DNA of 38,517 nt from Sulfurimonas sp. (GCA_027063745.1 JAMORG010000052.1:1-38517), one strand, 5' to 3'. Numbered from the stretch's first letter, positions 6,302 through 14,967 are shown. Numbers and translations are program-made. Notes: a model not told the origin generated them from the letters alone.

Positions 6302-9300
6302 TTGATTCGTAAATTTATAGAGTTTGCCATCGACAAACCACTGTTAAATCATATATTACTGATTTTTATCTTTTTACTCTCTATTTTTGCCTATATCAAT
6401 ATACCAAAAGAGATCTTCCCTCCGATGAATATGGACAAGATCACGATAAAAGGTGGCTATGTAGGGACATCTGCTGATATTTTGGACAAAATGGCAGTAC
6501 AAAATATTGAAGATGGATTACAAAATATTGACGCACTCAAAGAGATCACCAGTACCATAAAAAACGGCTCTTTTATCATTAGTGCGGATATCAAAGAGGG
6601 TTCAGACAACATCATCGTTTTAAATGATGTCAAAGATGTTGTCAGCACTATTAAAAAAGATCTGCCGGCAGATATGAATGAGCCTGTTGCAAAGATAAAA
6701 ACCCATGCTTTTCCTCTGGTTCTTATCGCACTCTCAGGGGATGTTTCTAAAGAAGAGCTCTTAGTGCGAGCTGATGAGTTAAAGCGAGAGCTCTCAAAGT
6801 TTAAAGAACTCAGTGACATCACCATTCGTGGTGATGCAGAAGAGGAGCTCGATATTACTCTGAACTATCAAAAGATAGAAGCGTACGGGCTGCGTAGTTC
6901 TGATGTTGTGAGTGCCATCAGTAACATAAGCTCAATCTTTCCCATAGGAACGATCAAACAAAAAGCAAAACATCTCTATATCTCGACATACAATGGTGAA
7001 AAAACTGCGAAAAAAGTAGCAGATACCATCATTCACGTAGGTAATCAAAGTATTCGTATAGGGGATATTGCAGAGGTTGCTTTTAAACTTAGTGATGAGG
7101 TGGAACTCTCACACTATAACGGTGTTCGAAATGTATCTATCAATGTAACCAAAAGTAAAAGCGGAAATGCTATTGCTTTGGTAAAAGAGATACGCAAACT
7201 CCTAAAAGAGCAAAAAAAGAAGTATCCGGAGTTGAATTATGATATCTATACAGATACTTCTGTATGGATTAAAAATCGTCTTAATGTTGTTTTTTCCAAC
7301 ATAGCTTTTGGTCTGATGCTTGTCTTTTTGGCAATGCTTATCTTTATAAATCGAGGGATTGCCTTTGTTGTAGCACTGGGAATTCCTGTGAGTTTTATGA
7401 TAGGTCTTATTGCTACTGAGCTTTTGGGAGACTCACTTAATATGCTCTCACTGCTTGGTGCGCTTATAGCTCTTGGTATGCTTGTAGATGAGGCTATCGT
7501 TGTTGCTGAAAATATCTACAGACACCTAGAAGAGGGGATGGAGCGAAGAGAAGCTGTTATTGTTGGAGCTGTTGAGATGTTTCCGGCAGTTTTGACTGCT
7601 ACATTGACAACTGTTTTTGCATTTTTGCCTATGCTTTTAATGACAGGTGAGATGGGGATGTTTATAAAGATTATTCCTATTATGATTACAGTACTGCTGC
7701 TCTCTTCTTTGTTTGAGGCATTTTATTTTCTGCCACTTCATGCGTATGACTTTTTAAAAGTCTCTAAAGAGGGGAGTTTTACAAAAGAGTTTTGGAATAA
7801 AATGTACAGATGGTATTCAAAGGTGCTGCACTTTTTCTTTGCAAGAAAGCTGCTCTCTTTGGCTCTCATTACTGTAGTTATTCTTGGTGCTGAGTTTATA
7901 ATGCTTAAACACTCAAAGTTTCAACTCTTTCCTGATTTTGACAATACTCAGATATATATCTATGGAAAAGTTAACATTAATAACGAGCTAGAAGATACTG
8001 AAAAAATTGTTACGCTCCTTGAAAATAAAGTTTTAGCCAATATTAATAAAGATGATGTCTCTTCTGTTACCTCTGTTATTGGTTTTAAAATGGATGCAAA
8101 GAACAGAGCCGAACTTGGTGAGAATATGTTTCATATCTTTGTCGATCTGCATGAGCGAGCACCTGCAAATCTTTTTGATAAATATATAAGTCCATACCTA
8201 TCTATAGAGTATGATCCAAAGGTGCAAACACGTACACATGACTCTAAAGATATTGCAAAGTATCTTAAAAAAGTACTTGAGCCAATGTATAAGCTAAAAG
8301 ATGAAAATGGTAAAGAGCTTTTTGAAGAGCTTGTTGTCAAAGTTCCTGGGGCTGGAGTTATAGCTCATGATGTAGAGATAGGTCTGAGTTCCAAAGATGG
8401 CAAAAATGTTGTACCATATCTTAAAGAGTTAGAAAAAGAGCTTGCTGCTATCAAAGGTGTCTATAACATTGCCGATGATGCTACTTTGGGAGAAAAAGAG
8501 CTAAAACTAAGAGTAAACAAATATGGTGAAGAGTTAGGTTTTAATGAAGGAGTTATCTCTAATATTTTACGGGCTTATTATCTTAAGGGTGAGTATGGAA
8601 AGCTCTTTAAAGCAAGTGGCCTTGTGCGCATTAGACTAGAGAGTAATTTAGATAAAACCATTGACTCTTTATCTCAAATATCACTCAATGTACCAGGAAC
8701 GACAGAGTTTGTTGCACTCAAAGATATCTGTGACTTTGCGTATAAACAGAGCTATGTGACGATAAAAAAAGAAAACGGTAAAAGACTCAAAACACTCTAT
8801 GCCTCTTTAGATAAAAAGCTAATCACTTCATCTGAATTGATGCAAAAAATTCAACCACTACTTGAGAACTTGAAAAAAGAAGGAATTATTGTAGATATAA
8901 AAGGAGAAGAAAAAGAGAATAATAAGAATAAAAGAGAGATGATGCAGTCTGCTGTTATTGCTATCTTTTTGATCTTTATAACACTGGTGTGGTTATTTGA
9001 CTCTATTAAAAAGTCTTTGATTGTCATTAGTACTATACCTCTTGTTCTCTTGGGTGTTCTTGTCGGACATGAGATAATGGGACTGCATTTAACCATGCCG
9101 GGGCTCATTGGTGTAGTAGGTCTTGCCGGGGTTGTCGTAAATGATGGGCTAATAATGGTTGACTTTATAAAAAATGCTAAAAATACAGAAGATCTGATGT
9201 GTAGAGCACAGACGCGTCTTCGTCCGATTCTACTGACATCACTAACAACTGTTCTGGGGCTGCTCACGCTGATATTTTTTGCATCAGGACAGGCTAAAAT

Positions 9301-9418
9301 TTTACAGCCAATGGCAGTCTCTCTTGGTTTTGGTATAGCATGGGCTACAGTGTTAAATCTTTTATATGTTCCATTATTATATGCTGTTGCTTTTAGAATA
9401 AAAGAAGTTAAAGTATGA
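6302..9418 (+). CDS. RND-family (AcrB/HAE-like) efflux permease
   Basis: Inner-membrane proton-driven exporter of 1038 residues, with the standard 12-helix RND plan: helix 1 (about 12-30), a large periplasmic loop, helices 2-6 (about 335-480), a second loop, and helices 8-12 (about 880-1030). The TM4 motif reads GMLVDEAIVVAEN, where AcrB has two adjacent Asp residues; here the pair is Asp-Glu. In the later motif VVVNDGLIMVD the AcrB Lys940 is not obvious. No membrane-fusion or outer-membrane partner is adjacent, so the substrate is unknown and may be a lipid or drug. The start is TTG at 6302 with GAGG at 6291-6294. It follows the ftsL-like gene by 19 bases. Confidence 0.88.
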   Translation: MIRKFIEFAIDKPLLNHILLIFIFLLSIFAYINIPKEIFPPMNMDKITIKGGYVGTSADILDKMAVQNIEDGLQNIDALKEITSTIKNGSFIISADIKEGSDNIIVLNDVKDVVSTIKKDLPADMNEPVAKIKTHAFPLVLIALSGDVSKEELLVRADELKRELSKFKELSDITIRGDAEEELDITLNYQKIEAYGLRSSDVVSAISNISSIFPIGTIKQKAKHLYISTYNGEKTAKKVADTIIHVGNQSIRIGDIAEVAFKLSDEVELSHYNGVRNVSINVTKSKSGNAIALVKEIRKLLKEQKKKYPELNYDIYTDTSVWIKNRLNVVFSNIAFGLMLVFLAMLIFINRGIAFVVALGIPVSFMIGLIATELLGDSLNMLSLLGALIALGMLVDEAIVVAENIYRHLEEGMERREAVIVGAVEMFPAVLTATLTTVFAFLPMLLMTGEMGMFIKIIPIMITVLLLSSLFEAFYFLPLHAYDFLKVSKEGSFTKEFWNKMYRWYSKVLHFFFARKLLSLALITVVILGAEFIMLKHSKFQLFPDFDNTQIYIYGKVNINNELEDTEKIVTLLENKVLANINKDDVSSVTSVIGFKMDAKNRAELGENMFHIFVDLHERAPANLFDKYISPYLSIEYDPKVQTRTHDSKDIAKYLKKVLEPMYKLKDENGKELFEELVVKVPGAGVIAHDVEIGLSSKDGKNVVPYLKELEKELAAIKGVYNIADDATLGEKELKLRVNKYGEELGFNEGVISNILRAYYLKGEYGKLFKASGLVRIRLESNLDKTIDSLSQISLNVPGTTEFVALKDICDFAYKQSYVTIKKENGKRLKTLYASLDKKLITSSELMQKIQPLLENLKKEGIIVDIKGEEKENNKNKREMMQSAVIAIFLIFITLVWLFDSIKKSLIVISTIPLVLLGVLVGHEIMGLHLTMPGLIGVVGLAGVVVNDGLIMVDFIKNAKNTEDLMCRAQTRLRPILLTSLTTVLGLLTLIFFASGQAKILQPMAVSLGFGIAWATVLNLLYVPLLYAVAFRIKEVKV

Positions 9419-9465
9419 AGCTCTTAAAGCTGGTTAAAGTAAGTAGTTTATAAGGATTGTATGAG

Positions 9466-9471
9466 TATAAT
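9466..9471 (+). promoter_or_regulatory. -10 element of the tRNA gene
   Basis: TATAAT lies 20 bases upstream of the tRNA first base, which would start transcription near 9478 and give a short 5' leader for RNase P. Confidence 0.6.
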
Positions 9472-9491
9472 TCCGACCTACCAACATAAGT

Positions 9492-9568
9492 GGGTCCTTA
9501 GCTCAGTTGGTTAGAGCTCTCGGCTCATAACCGAGCGGTCCCGTGTTCGAGTCACGGAGGACCCACCA
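9492..9568 (+). tRNA. tRNA with CAU anticodon (elongator Met or Ile2)
   Basis: A 77-base cloverleaf with encoded CCA. The acceptor stem GGGTCCT pairs fully with AGGACCC, and the discriminator is A. The D arm contains AGCTCAGTTGGTTAGAGCT; the anticodon stem CTCGG/CCGAG carries loop CTCATAA with anticodon CAT; the T arm is CCGTG-TTCGAGT-CACGG. The initiator tRNA is excluded because positions 1 and 72 form a G-C pair. Elongator tRNA-Met and lysidine-modified tRNA-Ile2 share this anticodon and I cannot separate them by eye; Met is the default call. Confidence 0.95.
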
Positions 9569-9596
9569 CTTAATAAAACTCCCCTTCAAAATATAT

Positions 9597-9602
9597 TATA
9601 AT
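9597..9602 (+). promoter_or_regulatory. -10 element of the inositol-phosphatase-family gene
   Basis: TATAAT in an A/T-rich stretch, 47 bases before the ATG at 9649. No clear terminator separates it from the tRNA, so some transcription may also come from the tRNA promoter. Confidence 0.5.
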
Positions 9603-9648
9603 ATACTCCATAATTTACTCATTAAGAGGCAAAAAGCAAAGGCTCCCT

Positions 9649-10452
9649 ATGAGAAATATCTACTTGATTATTGCAAAACAGATTGTTGAAGAGGCCGGAA
9701 AAATTATCAAAGAGGCGCGTGAGACAAATACCTTCTCATATGAATTTAAAGATGATGAAACCCCTATAAGTAACATTGACCAGCAGGTTCAAGACTATAT
9801 GGCCAAGCGCCTTAGAGATAGTTTTGATATCCAGGTAATGGGTGAAGAACAGTGTGGAGAGGTGGATACTTCCAAACCATACTGGGCAATTGATCCAATT
9901 GATGGTACGTGGGCTTTTATTACTCATGAAAATACAGCTGCTATTAATCTTTCACTGATTGAAAACAATGAAGTTATTGTAGGTATTGTCTATAATCCTT
10001 TTACAAACGAATTTTTTCAGACAGAAAAGGGTGCGCGTTCATACATAGGCATGCTAACACTCCCTTTGCGTGAAAACAAAACTGTAGCTGTTGTAAACTT
10101 TAAACCGGAGCGTTATCACCCAATCGTAAAAAGTCTTAATCAACTCTTTAAAGAAGATAAGGTTAAAAAACTGACATCTATAGGCGGGAGTATTACATAC
10201 TCGATGTGTATGGTAGCAAAAGGTGCATACAGTAACTATATAGCATATTTTCCAAAATCTGCAAATCCGTGGGATCTCTCTGCTGCATGTTTGATTATTA
10301 GAAATGCGGGAGGCTTTGTGACTGATCTTGAAGGGTGTGAGATTGACCCTATAGGTCATCAAGGCTACATTGTTGCAAGTGCAAATGAAAAAGCCCGTGA
10401 TGATTTTTTAGCGATGATCAATCCGCTTTTGGAAGGCCAAACTTCTGAGTGA
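9649..10452 (+). CDS. Inositol monophosphatase-family phosphatase
   Basis: Mg-dependent phosphomonoesterase of the IMPase/FBPase/CysQ superfamily, 267 residues. The metal-binding signatures are all present: GEE in VMGEEQCG, the core motif WAIDPIDGTWAF, and the late motif NPWDLSAACLIIRNAGG. Substrates in this family include inositol phosphate, 3'-phosphoadenosine 5'-phosphate, histidinol phosphate and fructose bisphosphate, and these motifs do not decide between them. The start is an ATG at 9649 with AAAGG 6 bases before it. Its 3' end overlaps the convergent ThiF-like gene by 35 bases. Confidence 0.88.
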   Translation: MRNIYLIIAKQIVEEAGKIIKEARETNTFSYEFKDDETPISNIDQQVQDYMAKRLRDSFDIQVMGEEQCGEVDTSKPYWAIDPIDGTWAFITHENTAAINLSLIENNEVIVGIVYNPFTNEFFQTEKGARSYIGMLTLPLRENKTVAVVNFKPERYHPIVKSLNQLFKEDKVKKLTSIGGSITYSMCMVAKGAYSNYIAYFPKSANPWDLSAACLIIRNAGGFVTDLEGCEIDPIGHQGYIVASANEKARDDFLAMINPLLEGQTSE

Positions 10453-11092
10453 TAAGTTCACCTTCATCATTAAAAAAGAGATAATAGAGCAGATCTTTTT
10501 TGACTGAAAGTTCTGCGAGGTAACGAAGTGCCAAATTGGCCTGTAGTGAGGCTATGTGCATAACAATGGGAGCAGCAATGCCAGCAGGTGTCTTTTGGAT
10601 GATTTTAAAATTATCAGAAAAAGAAGACTCTTCGATAAAAGCGACCTGACCATGAAATGCTTCAACACTGCCATATACCCATGGAGTCTTATTCTTTTTT
10701 GCATAGGTATTTATCTGTGCACGTGTGGGAAGATTATCCGTAGCATCTAAAATCAGATCGACATCAATACCTTTTTTCGCCCAGCTCTCAAAGTCACATT
10801 CATGTGCTATAGCTTTTGTAAAAGGGCAGCGCTGCTCAATAATGCGAGCATTGATAACTGCTTTGTTTTTGCCTTCATCACCTGTTTTAAAAGCGATTTG
10901 TCTATGGATGTTATGTAAACTCACTTCATCAAAATCCACCATATGTATCTCACCAATTCCTGTCGCACCCAATGCAAAGGCCAACGATGAGCCAAGTCCA
11001 CCTGAACCGATGATAACTATCTTTTTATTTTGTAATAACTGTTGTGTCTCTTCACCCCAGAGCTGGATTTGTCGTTGGAAATAGTGCATCAT
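10418..11092 (-). CDS. ThiF/MoeB/HesA-family adenylyltransferase
   Basis: E1-like enzyme that uses ATP to adenylate the C-terminal glycine of a small ubiquitin-fold sulfur carrier such as ThiS, MoaD or CysO. The 224 residues show the nucleotide loop IGSGGLGSSLA, the VDFDEVSLHNIHRQ motif with the conserved Arg, and DATDNLPTRAQIN. The two CxxC zinc motifs found in many ThiF and MoeB proteins are absent. The start codon overlaps the stop of the upstream nitrilase-like gene (ATGA) and is a double ATG. Location at the end of a methionine-biosynthesis operon suggests sulfur metabolism, but no partner ThiS/MoaD gene is present in this window. Confidence 0.85.
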   Translation of the reverse strand: MMHYFQRQIQLWGEETQQLLQNKKIVIIGSGGLGSSLAFALGATGIGEIHMVDFDEVSLHNIHRQIAFKTGDEGKNKAVINARIIEQRCPFTKAIAHECDFESWAKKGIDVDLILDATDNLPTRAQINTYAKKNKTPWVYGSVEAFHGQVAFIEESSFSDNFKIIQKTPAGIAAPIVMHIASLQANLALRYLAELSVKKDLLYYLFFNDEGELITQKFGLPKAD

Positions 11093-11886
11093 GAATTTTT
11101 CCTTTTATTTATAGCCTCTTTAAATCCCCATCTTTTTCTTGCTTGCAGTACTTCACTGTGTTGCATATCTACTATCATAAGTTCTTCACTGTTTCCAAGA
11201 TGCGTGAGCAGCTCACCATTTGGATCTACAAGGATAGAATCTCCATAAAACTGCCAGGTATATTGTTTTTCTTGATACTCTCCAATACGATTTGCACGAA
11301 GGATATAAAAATTATGTGTAAAGGCACGCATTGAAATAAGAGACTTCCATCGATCGTACGAGTCAAATGTAGAGACAGAAGGAACTAGTAAACAATCAAT
11401 ATTTTTTGTATCGAGTTGTTCAAAGAGTGTATCGAAGTGGAGTTCAAAGCCATTCATAACGGCAAATTTAAAACCATCTATTTTAAAAACAAGAGGGGTG
11501 TGTATCGGCTCGAGAGGGTTTGCAAAGAACCTCTCTTCATTCCAGTGCGGATAATTGATAAGAATCTGTTGATTATAGTATGCTGTGGATGCCGGTGCAA
11601 ACTTTGCAACACTCTTATAAACTTCTTTCTTTTTAACAAGAACTATGGGTGCTATAATAGTTATCTTATATGTTGCAGCTAAATCTTTGAGAATCTTTAT
11701 CTGATGTTGGGCCTGTTCTTTAATCATTCCAGGAGCCATTTTTTCAAGCTCTTTAAAAAAAGGGTTTAATATATACTCCCCAAGAACCAGAACTTTAACA
11801 TCTTTTTTGTGTGCGATACGGACATAGTTGTAGAGTTTTGTAGAACTCATACCCTGAGAGCTGAGTTGAAGGACTGCTGCACGCAT
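11089..11886 (-). CDS. Nitrilase-superfamily protein lacking catalytic Lys and Cys
   Basis: A 265-residue protein with the fold signature of carbon-nitrogen hydrolases (MRAAVLQLSS start, VLVLGEY, HWNEERFFA, FYGDSILVDPNGELL). Active members use a Glu-Lys-Cys triad. The Glu is present (Glu37), but the Lys position reads YYNQQIL (about Gln106) and the ICYE-like nucleophile motif reads MNGFE, with Gly146 in place of Cys. It should therefore not work by the usual amidase chemistry. It may be a binding or scaffold protein or use altered chemistry. It abuts xseB (shared base at 11886) and overlaps the ThiF-like gene by 4 bases. Confidence 0.85.
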   Translation of the reverse strand: MRAAVLQLSSQGMSSTKLYNYVRIAHKKDVKVLVLGEYILNPFFKELEKMAPGMIKEQAQHQIKILKDLAATYKITIIAPIVLVKKKEVYKSVAKFAPASTAYYNQQILINYPHWNEERFFANPLEPIHTPLVFKIDGFKFAVMNGFELHFDTLFEQLDTKNIDCLLVPSVSTFDSYDRWKSLISMRAFTHNFYILRANRIGEYQEKQYTWQFYGDSILVDPNGELLTHLGNSEELMIVDMQHSEVLQARKRWGFKEAINKRKNS

Positions 11887-12071
11887 TAGGAAGCTTTTAT
11901 CTCTTGTATTTTTAGTTGTGCTTCTTCAAGCATTTTTTGTGCATTTTGAAGCTCACGCATACCCTCTTCATATGCTTTTACACTCTCTTCGAGTGTGACT
12001 TCCGGTTTCATAAGTGTTTCGAGTATCTTTTTTGCATTTTCGAGTTTTTTTTCAAAGTTCTCTTTAGCCAT
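11886..12071 (-). CDS. xseB: Exodeoxyribonuclease VII small subunit XseB
   Basis: Small helical subunit of ExoVII, which with XseA degrades single-stranded DNA. The 61-residue protein shows the family pattern of two helices: FEKKLENAKKILETL..PEVTLEESVKAYEEGMRELQNAQKMLEEAQ (given here in two parts around the conserved Pro). An ATG at 12080 is also in frame, but the ATG at 12071 has AGGA at 8-base spacing while the upstream one has none, so 12071 is preferred. It overlaps the metX stop by 8 bases. xseA is not in the window. Confidence 0.88.
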   Translation of the reverse strand: MAKENFEKKLENAKKILETLMKPEVTLEESVKAYEEGMRELQNAQKMLEEAQLKIQEIKAS

Positions 12072-13170
12072 TGAGTGCATCCTTTATGTAAGTGTCAAAT
12101 TTATCAAGTTCGACTAAAAAAGCATCGTGCCCGTAGTCACTTGCAATATCTATGTAGTCATAGTTCGTTTTTTTGAGTTTTTCAAGCTCATCTGCTATCT
12201 CTTTCATCTCAAAGTTTTTAAAGAGTATGTCATTTTCAAAACTGATAAGATAAAGTTCTGCACTAATGCGACTCAGTGCTTCACTAAGTGAATCAAATCC
12301 ACGTGAGATATCGTAGATATTGATCGCTTTTGTTATATAGAGATATGTTAAAGGATCAAACCACTTTGTGAAATTATAGCCGTTGTACTCAAGATACGAC
12401 TCTACCTGGAACTTTCCAAAAAGTTCATACAAACCATCTGTAAGTTTATAGTCACGTCCAAACTTTCTGCGCATAGACTCTGGAGATAAGAAGCTGATAT
12501 GTCCTGCCATACGACCTATGGCCATACCGGCGAGACCTTGCTCTTTAATAATGTCGGGATCATAATAGCCCTGTTTAAAATCAGGATCTTTTAAAATCGC
12601 CTCCTGTGCTACTTTATTGAAAGCAATAGCCCATGGCTGTGTTGCGTGAGTAGTGGCAAGTGCTATGATTTTGTTGGCAAAGTTAGGGTAGTGAATACCA
12701 AACTGAAGTGCCTGCATACCACCCATACTTCCGCCAATGATAGCATGAACTCTGTGAATGTCGAGTCTGTCAAAAAGAATACGTTGTGCTTTTACCATGT
12801 CTTTGATACTAATGACAGGAAACTTGTAACGGTAAGGCTCTTGATAAGGGTGTGAAGGGCTCATGGGACCCGTTGAACCAAAACAGCTTCCTATTACATT
12901 GGAGCAGATGACAAAGTATTTGTCTGTGTCAATGGCTTTTCTGCTACCGATGAGTCCATCCCACCAACCAGGCTTGTTTTCACCTTCATAGGTACCTGCA
13001 GCATGGTGGCTTCCTGTAAGTGCATGACAAACTACAACAACATTGCTTTTGTCTTCATTGAGTTCTCCATATGTCTCATACACTATGTCATAAGGCTCTA
13101 AAATACGACCACTCTCTAAGTAGAGTGGGTTAGTAAAGTGTTGGGTATGTGTCTGCAGGTTTAAATTCAT
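12064..13170 (-). CDS. metX: Homoserine O-acetyltransferase MetX
   Basis: Alpha/beta-hydrolase-fold enzyme that acylates homoserine, the first committed step of methionine synthesis. The 368-residue length is typical. Signatures are the HALTGSHHAAG oxyanion region, the nucleophile elbow GGSMGGMQALQF, an acid Asp in SFENDILF, and the late His in SDYGHDAFLVE. Acetyl rather than succinyl transfer is inferred from the family and its pairing with metY. It lies 28 bases after metY in the same operon, so the two consecutive steps of direct sulfhydrylation are co-expressed. Confidence 0.95.
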   Translation of the reverse strand: MNLNLQTHTQHFTNPLYLESGRILEPYDIVYETYGELNEDKSNVVVVCHALTGSHHAAGTYEGENKPGWWDGLIGSRKAIDTDKYFVICSNVIGSCFGSTGPMSPSHPYQEPYRYKFPVISIKDMVKAQRILFDRLDIHRVHAIIGGSMGGMQALQFGIHYPNFANKIIALATTHATQPWAIAFNKVAQEAILKDPDFKQGYYDPDIIKEQGLAGMAIGRMAGHISFLSPESMRRKFGRDYKLTDGLYELFGKFQVESYLEYNGYNFTKWFDPLTYLYITKAINIYDISRGFDSLSEALSRISAELYLISFENDILFKNFEMKEIADELEKLKKTNYDYIDIASDYGHDAFLVELDKFDTYIKDALNG

Positions 13171-13198
13171 AATGCAATTTTAGCAAAAATGGCTTAAA

Positions 13199-14464
13199 TT
13201 AGGCGTCAAGTGCTTGTGCAATATCTGCAATTAAATCTTTTGCACTCTCCAAACCTACAGATATACGAATAAGACCTTCTGGAACTCCACAGGCTACTAG
13301 CTCTTCGTGAGAGAGTTGCTGATGAGTTGTTGAAGCAGGATGTGTGATTATTGACTTTGAATCACCGATATTTACAACCAGTGAGTAGAGTTTTGTTGCA
13401 TTGACAATTTTTTCTGCTTCTTCTAAGGTAGAAACCTCAAAACTAAGCAGTCCGCTGCAAAGACCATCAGTAAAGTATTTTTGTGCATTATCAAAATTTG
13501 TATTACTTTTGAGTCCAGGATAGTTTACTTTTTTCACCTTTGGGTGAGACTCTAAAAACTCGGCAAGTATCAATGCATTGCGAGAGTGCTCTCTCATACG
13601 AAGGGAGAGATGTTCCATACCTTGAATAAAGAGCCATGCATTAAATGGTGAGAGTGCAGCACCAAGATCACGAAGCAGAGCAAGTCTGGCTCTGAGAGTA
13701 AATGCCGGCAGACCTGTATCTGTATAAATAAGACCGTGATAAGAGGCATCTGGTTCGTTAAAATGTAGATAGCGAGGATTATTTTTGAGTTTTTCATTTA
13801 ACTCTTTTCTCTCTACAACAATACCACCTATGGCAAGTCCTTGTCCTGTTGTGTATTTGCTTGCACTGTGTACAGTAATGTCTGCACCCCACTCAAAAGG
13901 ACGACAAAGTATAGGTGTTGCTACTGTATTGTCAACAACCGTTAAAATGTTGTGCGCATTGGCAATGGCAGTAATGGCTTCAATATCAGCAACATCAATG
14001 CTCGGATTTGTAAGGCTTTCAAAAAAGATGACTTTTGTTTTCTCATCAATGAGAGATTCAAGTTCTATCATATTATGTACATCGAAAAAACGTGCTTCAA
14101 TACCAAAGCGTTTAAGTGTATGTGCAGTCTGCGTGAGGCTACCACCATAGAGTTGTTTGGCACAGACGATGTTGTCTCCTGCTTCTGCCGCATTTACAAG
14201 CGCAAAGAAGATCGCACTCATTCCACTGGCTGTTGCGAGAGCTGCTTCTCCACCCTCTAAGCTTGCAAAGCGCTTCTCAAAAACTTCGGTTGTCGGATTA
14301 TTGAGTCGTGTGTAGATATTACCAAGCTCTTTGAGTGCAAAGAGATTTGCTGCATGTTCTACATCTCGAAATTCATAAGCTGTAGTTTGATAGATAGGTA
14401 CTGCCATAGTACCTTGTGCATCTTTATTGTATCCGGCATGGAGCGCTAATGTCTGTAAATCCAT
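13199..14464 (-). CDS. metY: O-acetylhomoserine sulfhydrylase MetY
   Basis: PLP enzyme of the Cys/Met metabolism family that makes homocysteine from O-acetylhomoserine and sulfide. At 421 residues it has the length of MetY rather than the shorter MetB/MetC. Visible motifs are TLALHAGYN, YTRLNNPTTEVFEKRFASLEGG, the PLP phosphate-binding region ATASGMSAIF, and the PLP lysine in HSASKYTTGQG. Direct use of sulfide suits an organism with high sulfide exposure. It follows the 147-residue gene by 9 bases. Confidence 0.95.
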   Translation of the reverse strand: MDLQTLALHAGYNKDAQGTMAVPIYQTTAYEFRDVEHAANLFALKELGNIYTRLNNPTTEVFEKRFASLEGGEAALATASGMSAIFFALVNAAEAGDNIVCAKQLYGGSLTQTAHTLKRFGIEARFFDVHNMIELESLIDEKTKVIFFESLTNPSIDVADIEAITAIANAHNILTVVDNTVATPILCRPFEWGADITVHSASKYTTGQGLAIGGIVVERKELNEKLKNNPRYLHFNEPDASYHGLIYTDTGLPAFTLRARLALLRDLGAALSPFNAWLFIQGMEHLSLRMREHSRNALILAEFLESHPKVKKVNYPGLKSNTNFDNAQKYFTDGLCSGLLSFEVSTLEEAEKIVNATKLYSLVVNIGDSKSIITHPASTTHQQLSHEELVACGVPEGLIRISVGLESAKDLIADIAQALDA

Positions 14465-14473
14465 AATATTCCT

Positions 14474-14917
14474 TTATTGTCGAAGAGTCTCTTCTTTGAG
14501 TTTTGCTAAAAATTCTAAAATATTTTTTTGATAATAGAAAGTATCATCATCTTTTGTAAAGGCTAAAAATGTTTCAAGATCTTCTATATTTATCTTGTTC
14601 GCATAGCGAGGTACAATTTTAAGCTCTTTTTGAATACTTTCTATAAGGTAATCAAGATTGAGATTATTGTTTTTTTTAACTTTTTCAACAAGCTCTTTTG
14701 TTGTCAAGAGTAAAAGATTTGCCCTGTCTTCATCATTGTTGTAAATTTTAAGAGCCAGCTCTTTTACTTTTATAAAGTTGTTAATACTCGGTTTTTCATT
14801 TGCTGCAATGATAAGTGCAAAAAGTTTTGCACGAAACTCCAGTGAACCATGATGGTGTACAAAAATCTCTCTAAAAGCATTAAAAAAATGGTGTTTTATT
14901 CTAAAAGCTAAATTCAT
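14474..14917 (-). CDS. 147-residue helical protein of unknown function, first gene of the met operon
   Basis: Soluble, apparently all-helical protein with no signal peptide or membrane segment. The N-terminus is MNLAFRIKHHFFNAFREIF, followed by a central helix-rich region and a Lys/Glu-rich C-terminus. I do not recognise it. It is the promoter-proximal gene of the metY-metX-xseB operon and has its own -10 element 19 bases upstream. The LALIIAANEK-like segment and repeated acidic-basic helices vaguely recall TerB-type folds, but this is not strong enough to name. Confidence 0.75.
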   Translation of the reverse strand: MNLAFRIKHHFFNAFREIFVHHHGSLEFRAKLFALIIAANEKPSINNFIKVKELALKIYNNDEDRANLLLLTTKELVEKVKKNNNLNLDYLIESIQKELKIVPRYANKINIEDLETFLAFTKDDDTFYYQKNILEFLAKLKEETLRQ

Positions 14918-14935
14918 TTTCTTTCCTCACACAAT

Positions 14936-14967
14936 ATTATACCAATAAGTCGATAAAATGGTATAAT
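14936..14967. promoter_or_regulatory. Divergent -10 elements for the met operon (minus) and yebC (plus)
   Basis: TATAAT on the minus strand at 14936-14941 serves the 147-residue gene, and TATAAT on the plus strand at 14962-14967 serves yebC. Both are extended by GG just upstream. The two lie 20 bases apart. No SAM riboswitch or other structured leader fits in the very short 5' leaders. Confidence 0.65.

Noticed and set aside
8851-9267. Minus-strand frame of 138 residues opposite the RND permease
   Set aside because: It sits opposite conserved RND transmembrane motifs and shows no family signature or ribosome site.
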